From Paenibacillus mellifer (GTDB lineage Bacteria > Bacillota > Bacilli > Paenibacillales > Paenibacillaceae): a stretch of 64,000 nucleotides of DNA. A program made the translations under genes and the position numbers. Below are positions 49,667-59,191 of the stretch, piece by piece. Each line of letters begins with the position of its first letter. Position 1 is the stretch's first letter. Under the pieces are notes generated by a model. That model made no database searches. It saw only the letters and a list, made by a program, of their open reading frames with translations, and was not told the DNA's origin. Location of the stretch: assembly GCF_023195895.1 (NCBI RefSeq), contig NZ_JALPRK010000021.1, forward strand, positions 31,965 to 95,964. Direction: 5' to 3'.

Positions 49667-51307
49667 ATGTTAGCATTAATCACTCAAAATAAAAATATTA
49701 ACCGGCATAAAGTGGTTTCAACAATAGGCACTGAAGAGAAGAAAATTGCCTTGGAAAAATTTGAAATTTATCAAAAAGGCGGTGTTATACAAACCGAATT
49801 TAACGATGATGCATGGATTCTATCTGATGAAAAGGATTCGGTGATTTTAGATTTTACTTTTGATGAAGTGTATGTAAAAAAGTATATGAATCATTATTCT
49901 GTAACGGAATTCAAAGAAGTATTCAAATGCTATATTTGTTTTTGTATAGGGCAGTACGTTATAGGTACTTTGCAGGGAATGGTGTATAACATTAAAGAGT
50001 TGTTATACAATACGGAATGCTTATCGAAAATCCCTACAAAGCGCTACTTACTATTTAAAACGGGGATTCAAGATTTTATTGAATTAATGCCCTTTACCTC
50101 AGAAGATATTATCCATGAGGAAGAAAGATATAAATATAATTATGTAAAAAGAAGAGATTTAGCAGAATATCAGAGTTATTTTTTATTTGGAAGAATATTG
50201 GAAGAATACTGGAAGAGCAATGCGACTATCAATGAAAAAGTATTCTATTACCCGATTTATTTATGGTGGAATATCACCATGATACTTCCGGTACGAGTCA
50301 CGGAGTTTACCTTAATACCAAAAGAATGTGTAGAGGGCAAAAATGGGGTTCAGTATCTTAAAATAAGAAGATCAAAAATGAAAGGTAACGCAAGTAGAAA
50401 TAGAAATATAACTTATAAGATAGATGAAGATTATAAGATTTATGAGTATGCTGTTTCGAATGAAATAGCAGCAATGATTTTCGATTACAAAAAGCTAGTA
50501 AAAGGTTATAAAGAATCAAACATAGATTCATTGTTTGTTAATGAAATATATGTAAATGCAAATAACAAGCTTAAAGATAATGGTTTTTTTCATACAAACC
50601 ATTTTTCTAGATTGTTAGATGTTTTTTATTGTGATGTTATCGAGAAACATTATAACTATAGAGTAATTCCAAAAGATAAATTAAAAGAGACAAATTTTGT
50701 TGGCGAGGCATATAAATTAAAAGTTAATGAAATAGTAAAGATTTCACTAGGTGATTCTAGACATATAGCTATGCAGAATATGCTACTTAACGGAGCCAAT
50801 ATTCTTATGGCAAAAGAAATTACAGGTCACGAAAATGTAGATATGATATTTCACTATTCAGGCAACATGAAAAACCTCATAAAATGTAAAGCGTACAGCT
50901 TATTTGAGTTGTCAAAAAGAAAAGAAATTATTGTTGAATCAGTAGCTGGTAACGGCAAGGATTTTATAATACGTGGAGGCGAATTAACAAACTTCGTTGA
51001 AGTTGACCAAGGGAAATGTTTTTCACCATTATTTATTCAAGGTAATATGGGAGATTGCTATAAGGTTGCGGGCAATTGCGAGATATGCAATTTTCAAGGT
51101 AATAAGAACCGAAAAGAATTGATAAAAAATCAGGAACTAAAAGTGGAAGAAAGATTGAAAAGACTTAAAAGGTGGATATCTTCTGAAAAGGAATATAGAA
51201 ATACGGATGAATATGTGATTTTGAAGAATCAATTAAAGGCGAGTGTTGAAAATTTGATAAATGCGTATGTTGAAGAACTGGGGGGAGGGGACATGCATGA
51301 CAAATAA
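49667..51307 (+). CDS. Tyrosine recombinase (TnpB-like)
   Basis: The 546-aa protein has box I MILPVRVTEFTLIP (Arg), box II GDSRHIAMQNMLL, a GHENVDMIFHYSGN end with His and nucleophile Tyr, and a C-terminal Cys cluster (CFSPLF, CYKVAGNCEICNF). Box II lacks the first His of the usual H-x-x-R; Gly stands there. Tn554 TnpB also has a long C-terminal extension. The gene is directly downstream of the 694-aa gene and its 3' end overlaps the next start. Confidence 0.85.
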   Translation: MLALITQNKNINRHKVVSTIGTEEKKIALEKFEIYQKGGVIQTEFNDDAWILSDEKDSVILDFTFDEVYVKKYMNHYSVTEFKEVFKCYICFCIGQYVIGTLQGMVYNIKELLYNTECLSKIPTKRYLLFKTGIQDFIELMPFTSEDIIHEEERYKYNYVKRRDLAEYQSYFLFGRILEEYWKSNATINEKVFYYPIYLWWNITMILPVRVTEFTLIPKECVEGKNGVQYLKIRRSKMKGNASRNRNITYKIDEDYKIYEYAVSNEIAAMIFDYKKLVKGYKESNIDSLFVNEIYVNANNKLKDNGFFHTNHFSRLLDVFYCDVIEKHYNYRVIPKDKLKETNFVGEAYKLKVNEIVKISLGDSRHIAMQNMLLNGANILMAKEITGHENVDMIFHYSGNMKNLIKCKAYSLFELSKRKEIIVESVAGNGKDFIIRGGELTNFVEVDQGKCFSPLFIQGNMGDCYKVAGNCEICNFQGNKNRKELIKNQELKVEERLKRLKRWISSEKEYRNTDEYVILKNQLKASVENLINAYVEELGGGDMHDK

Positions 51308-52061
51308 AATGGGAAGACCTAAAGCTTATGCGACAGAAGAAATAAAGAACATAATTGACTCGTATTTGGCGTATACGGGAGGAACAGTTTTCTTAAACGC
51401 CTCTAAAATTGCTAAATACGCGAATGACGAACTGGACTTACCCAATTTCAAGTACTACGTTATTAACAGGGATCCAGAAGCAAAAGAATATCTAGAGGGT
51501 CTGAATGCGAGAATAACAGGCCTTTCTAATAAGAAAATACCAATTACAAAAACTGTATTTACTCAAATTGATATAAACAGTTATCTTTCTATGAAAAAGG
51601 ATGATTTGAAGGTTGCATTAAATAACCTTAATGTTTTGTTGGAAGATATGTCAAATGCAAATACTGAGCTTATTAAAGAAAATCTAAAATTAAAAACTCG
51701 GGCTCAAGAAAAGGATACAGAAATAAGAAGAATGAATAAAGAAAATACAGAAAAATATACCGAATATCAAAATGCCATGGTTGCGTATAAAGAATTACTG
51801 GATGATCAAAAACAAAAGATACAGGAATTAACCATAAAAGTGAAGCAGCAAGACGATCTAACACATATCTTGTGGGATAGGGAAGCTGAAAATATATTAA
51901 AGAAAAATGGTGTCTTTGAAGATGATGGCGTTGAATTAAGTCAGGATAGGGTGATTTCAGATGCCGATGCTGACATCATAGAGGTAGTAAAAGATACCTT
52001 CCCTAAAGTTGAAGATGATAAAATAAGTTATGAGTTAATAAACAGAATTAAAAATATATAG
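51297..52061 (+). CDS. TnpC-like coiled-coil protein
   Basis: The 254-aa protein starts at ATG 51297 after GGGGGGAGGGG, inside the end of the preceding recombinase. The N-terminus (MGRPKAYATEEIKNIIDSYL) resembles small DNA-binding or TnpC proteins, and about 95-185 is a long coiled coil (MSNANTELIKENLKLKTRAQ, YKELLDDQKQKIQELTIKV). In Tn554, TnpC favours the orientation and efficiency of transposition; the same role is inferred here. Confidence 0.75.
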   Translation: MTNKMGRPKAYATEEIKNIIDSYLAYTGGTVFLNASKIAKYANDELDLPNFKYYVINRDPEAKEYLEGLNARITGLSNKKIPITKTVFTQIDINSYLSMKKDDLKVALNNLNVLLEDMSNANTELIKENLKLKTRAQEKDTEIRRMNKENTEKYTEYQNAMVAYKELLDDQKQKIQELTIKVKQQDDLTHILWDREAENILKKNGVFEDDGVELSQDRVISDADADIIEVVKDTFPKVEDDKISYELINRIKNI

Positions 52062-52070
52062 GAGTTTAAC

Positions 52071-53132
52071 ATGAGTTCGAGGAAATATATAGTAAATGAC
52101 TACCTGAATATATCCAGAGAGTATATTAAAGAGAAGAATGCAGTTCCTGTGGAAGAAATATATGTCGGTTATCCGGTTCCCGTTTGGTGGAAATGCGAAA
52201 AAGGCCATGAATGGCAAGCTTTGGTTAAAAATAGGACAATTCGTGATCATGGTTGTATCTATTGTACTGGCCAGGTACCGATAGTTGGAGAGAATGATTT
52301 TACAACCACAGACCCTCATTTGGCAAAAGAATGGCATCCTACGAAAAATGGGCATTTTACACCACAGATGACTATGCGCGGGTCTTCTAAAAAAGTATGG
52401 TGGGAATGTAACAAGGGTCATGAATGGGAAGCCGTAATATACTCAAGAGCTAGCGGAAGTGGATGTCCGTACTGTTCTGGTAGACTACCGATTAGGGGCG
52501 AAAACGACTTTGAAACTTTACATAAGGACCTAGCTTCTGAATGGCATCCTATAAAGAATGGTGAATTAAAACCTTATGAATTCAAAGAGAAGAGTAACAA
52601 AAAAGTCTGGTGGCAATGTAATGAAGGACATGAATGGAATGACAGTATATGTGAAAGGGTAAGTGATGAAAAAAAGTGTCCATTCTGTAATAACACTGCT
52701 GTAATTCCTGATAAGAATAGTTTTAAAGCATTAGAACCGGAAGCAGCAAGTTATTGGAATTATGAGGCAAATGGTGTTTTAAAGCCAGAAAACTATTTTC
52801 CACACAGCAATAAAGAGGTTAATTGGATTTGCGGGAAGCATAAATGGGAAGAAGCTATTGGTGCAATGACAAAAAGAAAAGCATGCCCTTATTGTTCTGG
52901 GGTAAGAATATCAGAAGAAGATTCAGTATTTAATAAATATCCAAAACTTTTACCCGAATATGATCATGATAAAAACGTTGGGATAAATATAAATTCTATT
53001 TCAGAAGGTTCCAGTAAAAAGATTTGGTGGAAATGCAAAAAAGGACATAGTTGGCTTGCTCCAACGGAACGAAGGGTAAAAGGTTCAAAGTGTCCATATT
53101 GCTCCGGTAAAAAGTCGATTTATTCTATATAA
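52071..53132 (+). CDS. Protein with five treble-clef zinc-ribbon repeats
   Basis: The 353-aa protein consists of repeating units of about 65 residues with the pattern WWxCxKGHEWxA ... CPYCSG, preceded by LAxEWHPTKNG. Five units are visible, starting near residues 37, 105, 173, 240 and 308; the fourth has CGKHKW in place of CxKGHxW. Each has two Cys pairs for zinc. This matches the DUF4379-type zinc-ribbon family. It lies ten bases after the tnpC-like gene, so it is probably part of the transposition operon and may bind DNA or the recombination complex. ATG 52071 follows TAGGAG. Confidence 0.8.
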   Translation: MSSRKYIVNDYLNISREYIKEKNAVPVEEIYVGYPVPVWWKCEKGHEWQALVKNRTIRDHGCIYCTGQVPIVGENDFTTTDPHLAKEWHPTKNGHFTPQMTMRGSSKKVWWECNKGHEWEAVIYSRASGSGCPYCSGRLPIRGENDFETLHKDLASEWHPIKNGELKPYEFKEKSNKKVWWQCNEGHEWNDSICERVSDEKKCPFCNNTAVIPDKNSFKALEPEAASYWNYEANGVLKPENYFPHSNKEVNWICGKHKWEEAIGAMTKRKACPYCSGVRISEEDSVFNKYPKLLPEYDHDKNVGININSISEGSSKKIWWKCKKGHSWLAPTERRVKGSKCPYCSGKKSIYSI

Positions 53133-53158
53133 TAATCTTGTGAATATTTCGGCGGCAG

Positions 53159-53230
53159 AGAGCCATTGGGTTAATCTGTGAGAGCCACCTTGTTAATTAA
53201 ACAGAGCCATGATGCTAATGTTAAGAGCCA
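53159..53230 (+). repeat. Four AGAGCCA repeats at 22-bp spacing (IS21-like end)
   Basis: AGAGCCA occurs at 53159, 53181, 53203 and 53224, with a spacing of 22, 22 and 21 bp. Multiple spaced terminal repeats are typical of IS21-family ends. The segment 53168-53187 recurs inverted at 57856-57875 with 18 of 20 matches. No istA or istB gene is present between them. Confidence 0.65.
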
Positions 53231-53337
53231 CTTGAAGGTCTATTATGAACGGTCAGAATTGCGTAGCAAGTGCTTGAGTTTGTCCAAATAAGATATATCA
53301 GTATATAAAGACAAACCACTAAACTCCCTACAATGGA

Positions 53338-53604
53338 GTGGTTTTCTTTCGGATTCACTTGACCCTTCAGGCTATGGAAGGCTTTGTCATGTGCCAATGC
53401 ATCGCCATGGGACTCCTGCAACTGATCGCTTTGCGTTATTCCGGCCGTGTTCCTGCTTATTTGCGTCAGTCTATTTTTCTCCTGTTTGCTCAAAATCCGC
53501 ATTTATCCATAACAAAAATAATCCGATCCAAGCAGGAAACGTTTGATTTTGACGCTAAATCTTTGGTTCTTAAGTATGAAAACTTTTCATTGACCAGTAT
53601 TTAA
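53338..53604 (+). pseudogene. 3' remnant of a DDE-type transposase gene
   Basis: An 88-codon frame reads RIHLTLQAMEGFVMCQCIAM and then GLLQLIALRYSGRVPAYLRQ, which resembles the C-terminal end of DDE transposases. It lacks the N-terminal part and a usable start, so it is a decayed fragment. Confidence 0.4.
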
Positions 53605-53689
53605 GAACATCTGAATACTACCATCCTAGAAAAGTTCTTGACAATTTTTAAGCTCCCCCTTTATAGTTAAAATTAACCAAATACCCCTA

Positions 53690-53850
53690 GCGACCAAAAA
53701 CTTATAAAGGCATTCCGAGAGGAAGCCGACAAGTAGGATGCGCGATGGAAAGCTCGGTAAGGTCATTTTTATCACCAAAAATGAACCTGTTCCTTTCTGT
53801 ACATTACCGCCCCTACCTATGTAGCGTGGTGGTTTTTTGGTTTAATCCAA
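53690..53850 (+). promoter_or_regulatory. Structured leader before the GTPase gene
   Basis: Several hairpins can form: GGCATTCC/GGAAGCC near 53,710-53,728; GGTCATTTTT/AAAAATGAACC near 53,760-53,787; and a last stem CTAC/GTAG extended by ACCGCC/GGTGGT followed by TTTTTT near 53,808-53,840. The final hairpin with its T tract looks like an attenuator. I recognise no known riboswitch. Confidence 0.45.
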
Positions 53851-53874
53851 AACAGATAGAAGGGAATGTTTCTA

Positions 53875-56079
53875 ATGCAATTTCTTAGTACCCTCAATGA
53901 AAATCCTGCAAAAGTAAATCTTCAGCCCAGCGGAATCACCGCGCTTCTGGTGGCCCCTACCTCTTCTGGAAAGACAACTGTGACGGTTCAATTTGCTACT
54001 TACGGTGCTGCGAGAATTTTGAGACTCGCCATAGGTGATAGTAGCTCTACCATCACAGATCGTCAATTAGTTTACACCAGTGCCCTTAAAGACCATATAA
54101 TTGTTAGTGTAAAACCCAAGAGTCCGTTTGTCCCACTTCCGGAATTTACGAGCCGAATCACCTCAAAGCTGGTCGAAAGACTCATTCATACCAATAAAAA
54201 ACTGCGAACAATCGACGTTTCCGAAATTGAAGCCGAAGTTCAAAAGGACCTCGATCGAGCGTTTAACAAAGCAATGAATACCCATGCAGAGTATTCTCTG
54301 TTAGAAAAGGATGTCGTCGAGAATGCCGTAAATAGCTTAACGACTCCCGTCGCATCGTTTCTTAAAAAATATGGTATTGAAATTTATAATCATGCAGCCA
54401 ATGGTCTTGATGTAAATGAAGCAACCAAGAACTCCAAAAAATTGAGAGAAGCGATTAAAGCAAAGCTTCTTCAATTTATACATGATAACGATGATATTCA
54501 AATGATATTAGATCAAGTGTACTCCCAGCTTAATGATTCGTTAGATAGGTACTTCCATTCGTATTTTGATCCCGAGAAAAAATCGGGAGACGGCTATTTT
54601 TTCAAAATCATTGATCTAAATGTATTACCCGCAGATCGGGAGTTTATCCAGGCATTTTTCTCTAACAACAACGTCCATAAAGGTGCTAGGCTTTCCATTG
54701 AAGTACTATGTGAGGAAATTATCATTCATGTTCCCATGAATGATAATTTAGTCGAAATGATTCTAGCGAATAAGATGGCTCGATCCAAAAATACTCTGAA
54801 TCGATCCGTTTTTGAGGACTTTAACCGAGAGCATGTCAGTATTACACTACTTGATACCCAAGGAATGTTCCATGCAGCGACCGATGAAGAATTAGAGGCA
54901 GATCGCTTAAGACAAATGTTGTACAACACTCGCTATGACGCATTGATTTTCTTAACACCCATGTCTGGAAATTCTAATGATGCCAAGTTCCAAACCCTAT
55001 TAACACACGAACTATCCAAGTATAAAAAGAATGTACCGGTTTTTTTTCTTTGTAATAAGGCAGATGAGTATGCAGATAAACTTCGCAAAGAAGATACAAC
55101 TTCTTCAAGCGATACACTTGATGACCTTTTCGGGATTAGTGAACCGGCATCCCAATTAAGTGTTCTTAACAGGGTCTTAAATAAGGCAGAAGAGAACACA
55201 CAACCCTATATCAAGGCCCTCGATGAACGCGATCAAGGTAAAGCAATTGTATTGCCAGTAATGTTCAAAGATCCCGTTCATCAACAAGATAAGGAAGATC
55301 TTTATAGGTGCGGTTCAGATTCCGTGATCAAAACCATGGTTGATACAATTGAGGAAAGTCTGCTTCAAGCTGCTACTTTCATCCAATTTAAGTATCACAA
55401 TGATATGGGTTCGAGCCAACGTCCTTTCGAAGTGAATCAAAATAAATTGGTTCAGTATCTCCTTGAGAGTTGGACAAAAGTAGAGACGAACAATCAAGTA
55501 AAGAAACCAGCACTTGAGAATATCTACCATAACCTCGGACGAAGACCACAGGGTAATGGGTTTAACGCTCTCGTGGTACGCTTAAAGAGAGGCGAGGGAT
55601 GGGATTCCAATATCCGGGCGGATTATTACATAAATCATGATTCTTTTCATATCCGTTTCCCAGCTAATCTCGCTAACCTTGTTTCCCCTGAGTTTCTTGC
55701 TAAACTGGTATATGAAGCGATCGATTTTCACGGTAAGTTCGAGGATAGCGATTTAACAAAGATCTTTTCACCGATTAATCATTACTTTATGTGGGGGAAA
55801 AACCGGTTTGTTTCTGATGTTCTTTACCAACAGACCTTCGCAAAAGCATGGAGCCGATATTATTCCAATACAGCTGTATTTAATGAGTTCCTTAAAGAAT
55901 CGGAACAGCTTTTCCTTATCACACCTGAGCAGTTATCGATTTACGCCGATCATTTGCCTTTTGACAATCAAGAGCCTCCTGCTGGCACAGAAGTTCTTCA
56001 TAAAATCGTGACAGCCCTGCAGCGGCAGCTTGAAGCTGCATTGTCATTCCTTTTCAACATGCATGTATATAAGCAATAG
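53875..56079 (+). CDS. Large GTPase of unknown function, candidate defence protein
   Basis: The 734-aa protein carries separated GTPase motifs: G1/P-loop APTSSGKTT at 27-35 (Ala replaces the first Gly), G3 DTQG at 327-330, and G4 NKAD at 394-397. A helical insertion of about 250 residues lies between G1 and G3 and may form a stalk or sensor. The C-terminal 250 residues are unassigned, with no membrane segment. The domain order is like dynamin- or septin-type large GTPases, but I cannot place it in a family. ATG 53875 is 9 bases from AAGGGA; ATG 53866 is too close. A terminator follows, so it is its own transcription unit. Confidence 0.75.
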   Translation: MQFLSTLNENPAKVNLQPSGITALLVAPTSSGKTTVTVQFATYGAARILRLAIGDSSSTITDRQLVYTSALKDHIIVSVKPKSPFVPLPEFTSRITSKLVERLIHTNKKLRTIDVSEIEAEVQKDLDRAFNKAMNTHAEYSLLEKDVVENAVNSLTTPVASFLKKYGIEIYNHAANGLDVNEATKNSKKLREAIKAKLLQFIHDNDDIQMILDQVYSQLNDSLDRYFHSYFDPEKKSGDGYFFKIIDLNVLPADREFIQAFFSNNNVHKGARLSIEVLCEEIIIHVPMNDNLVEMILANKMARSKNTLNRSVFEDFNREHVSITLLDTQGMFHAATDEELEADRLRQMLYNTRYDALIFLTPMSGNSNDAKFQTLLTHELSKYKKNVPVFFLCNKADEYADKLRKEDTTSSSDTLDDLFGISEPASQLSVLNRVLNKAEENTQPYIKALDERDQGKAIVLPVMFKDPVHQQDKEDLYRCGSDSVIKTMVDTIEESLLQAATFIQFKYHNDMGSSQRPFEVNQNKLVQYLLESWTKVETNNQVKKPALENIYHNLGRRPQGNGFNALVVRLKRGEGWDSNIRADYYINHDSFHIRFPANLANLVSPEFLAKLVYEAIDFHGKFEDSDLTKIFSPINHYFMWGKNRFVSDVLYQQTFAKAWSRYYSNTAVFNEFLKESEQLFLITPEQLSIYADHLPFDNQEPPAGTEVLHKIVTALQRQLEAALSFLFNMHVYKQ

Positions 56080-56089
56080 TGTTTCATTA

Positions 56090-56120
56090 AGGATCAGGTG
56101 ATACTCACCTGGTCCTTTTT
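56090..56120 (+). terminator. Terminator after the GTPase gene
   Basis: AGGATCAGGTG (56090-56100) pairs with CACCTGGTCCT (56106-56116) around an ATACT loop, followed by a T run. Confidence 0.85.
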
Positions 56121-56474
56121 CTGGAATGGCAAATGCAACAAACCTCCATTTTAGTTAGTTTTGTTAGGGTTATATCATGCTTCCTGACTCACGTCCAGTT
56201 GATCGGATAGGTCGATGATCTCGCAGAAAGTCTCTGATTTGCGCATGTCCGATATTTCAGAATTATATCGTTCATACAAGGAAAATAGGCGTATGTGTAA
56301 TAACCACCCACATCATTCTCCGAATATTGCAAGGATGTAGTTTTATGAGCGGTAGCTTTACAATTCAGCAGGTAGCTCGTCCGCGATGATGCCTGTTTTT
56401 AGTACGAGAATATTATATAGAAAACTTAAACTATGATAATATTGGAAAAAGTGCGGAACGAGGATGTGAATTAT
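56121..56474. other. Intergenic region between the GTPase and HEPN genes
   Basis: No gene is supported in these 350 bp. It should contain the promoter of the HEPN gene; AATATTATATAGAAAAC near 56,409-56,425 is AT-rich but not a clear consensus. Confidence 0.3.
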
Positions 56475-57743
56475 ATGCCATTAATAGAAGAATTGATTTC
56501 GCTTTTTGAAATCAACAAGCAGAGGAAAAAGTGGGATAATTGGCTTGACGACGAAGCTACTTGGAGGTTTATCAATGCGGTTGGTTCTGATCCTTCTTTT
56601 ATAAACACTATTGATTCAGAACTAGCGGCTGAGTTTTTGCCTATATTATTTAATGATTTTGAATTCCCCTCGAAAGAAAGTCTTGAGGCAAGCGAGGCGA
56701 ACAGTTTTCTCCAGCTACTGAGCAAAAATATGCTGAGCAACATGTCCGATTATTGGATCGTACTTCCTTTGCTGAATGCGGAAGCTACGCAGAGCATCAA
56801 AATCAGTGATGATATTTCGATATTGGCAGGGAACCGAGAGGAAAAATTCGGGGAATTAACGCAAATTATCGGTTTAGAAATGCATGAAGCAGAATCTCGA
56901 TTTGTACATACGGAAAAATCGAGGAGTCCTGATTTTTTTAAGGATCCCTTGCTTGTGATAAAAATTAATCATCAGCATAGAATTGTCCACGAAAATGCAG
57001 TCGCGATCGCATATTATGCCGTCAACTTCATCAATGTCTTGTACTGGGGCTATGTTCCTCCAACCCACAAAATAAAGAGTTTCAAACTCTTGCTCAATGG
57101 CAAACGAGAGCACGTAAATCAACATATTATGATACAAAGCGTAAATGGCTCTAATTGGGGGCATAGACCGCTTAACTTTGAATATAACTGCCATTTCAAT
57201 TTGGATTGGCTCAATGATAAAGTTCATGGGAAGAGACTGTTAGATTTAATGAGTCTGATTAGTTTTGTGTACGAACAAAACGGGTTAACTGACAGATTTT
57301 TAAGAGGAATTCGATTTTTTGTGAGAGGAATTAATGTTAAAAGCGGGAATCGCTTCTTCGATGCAGAGTCGGACGCAATACTGCTTATGAATATAGCAAG
57401 TGAGTGTGTTCTTATTAAAAGCCAGGAGGAAAGAAATAAATCACGGAAAATCAAGGGTAGACTCTCTAAGCTGGGTAATATCGAAGAAGTGGACATAGAG
57501 TCTCGAAAGCGAATCATTGAGCGCATGAGCAATTTAAGGGGCAGCTATGTGCACGAGGGTCTTTATAATAATGTAAATTCATTCTTGGATGGCGAAGAGA
57601 AACTGTCTGAGCTTGAGGCATATAAGAAAATTGTGGCCAGATTCCTCTGTGGTGCGTTTGAGTTGACTGAAAAATGTCGCGCACAAGCTGCTATTGATGG
57701 TAAAGATGTGGAAGAAACTTGGTTCGAATCATTTCAGGATTGA
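56475..57743 (+). CDS. ApeA-like HEPN-domain protein, putative RNase
   Basis: The 422-aa protein has an N-terminal beta-rich region of unknown type (about 90-250) and a helical C-terminal HEPN-like domain with LRGSYVHEG, i.e. R355-x4-H360, the RNase active-site motif of HEPN proteins. The arrangement fits the ApeA-like HEPN class, whose founding member protects against phage. ATG 56475 follows GAGGATG at 8 bases; ATG 56433 is in frame without an RBS. Together with the GTPase it lies inside the IS21-like boundaries, suggesting a defence cassette. Confidence 0.7.
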   Translation: MPLIEELISLFEINKQRKKWDNWLDDEATWRFINAVGSDPSFINTIDSELAAEFLPILFNDFEFPSKESLEASEANSFLQLLSKNMLSNMSDYWIVLPLLNAEATQSIKISDDISILAGNREEKFGELTQIIGLEMHEAESRFVHTEKSRSPDFFKDPLLVIKINHQHRIVHENAVAIAYYAVNFINVLYWGYVPPTHKIKSFKLLLNGKREHVNQHIMIQSVNGSNWGHRPLNFEYNCHFNLDWLNDKVHGKRLLDLMSLISFVYEQNGLTDRFLRGIRFFVRGINVKSGNRFFDAESDAILLMNIASECVLIKSQEERNKSRKIKGRLSKLGNIEEVDIESRKRIIERMSNLRGSYVHEGLYNNVNSFLDGEEKLSELEAYKKIVARFLCGAFELTEKCRAQAAIDGKDVEETWFESFQD

Positions 57744-57818
57744 GAAACTACTCCGGAATCAATTCGTAGGGTGAAAATAAAATCAAAGACGGAGAACGTT
57801 AGTTAAACTGGTAGACGG

Positions 57819-57875
57819 AGAGTCATTCTTCAATATGATGACTCTCTAACGTCATGGCTCTCACTCATTAACCCC
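57819..57875 (-). repeat. Inverted IS21-like end right of the HEPN gene
   Basis: Positions 57856-57875 are the reverse complement of 53168-53187 at 18 of 20 positions. Further AGAGTCA/TGACTCT words occur at 57819 and 57839, also forming a hairpin. It closes a 4.7-kb interval that holds the GTPase and HEPN genes. Confidence 0.55.
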
Positions 57876-57942
57876 GAAGCTCTTCCACGCCGAAATATTC
57901 ACTTGCGTGTATAATACAAAGCCTTAATCTAGATGTCTCTTT

Positions 57943-58999
<1,057 letters not shown>

Positions 59000-59018
59000 A
59001 CCGATAACACTTCTTAGT

Positions 59019-59067
59019 TCCCCGAAGCGTGGAGCGGCTGTCCGCCTGCGCGTTTGGGGATTTTTTT
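59019..59067 (+). terminator. Terminator of the ligA operon
   Basis: TCCCC-GAA-GCG (59019-59029) pairs with CGC-G-TTT-GGGGA (59049-59060), followed by seven T residues. Confidence 0.75.
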
Positions 59068-59191
59068 CTGGGGGTGCCTGCTGAAAAAGTGACGAGGATC
59101 ATGGCAAGGGGGTGGAATTTTCTCCATCATAAGTCGTTGGACCGGAAGGTCCGTATGTTTTCAATTTGACCATGAAAAGGATGGAGAACAC

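Noticed and set aside
53690..53850. Known riboswitch such as a c-di-GMP or guanidine aptamer
   Set aside because: The conserved core sequences of those classes are not present, so only an unidentified structured leader is claimed.
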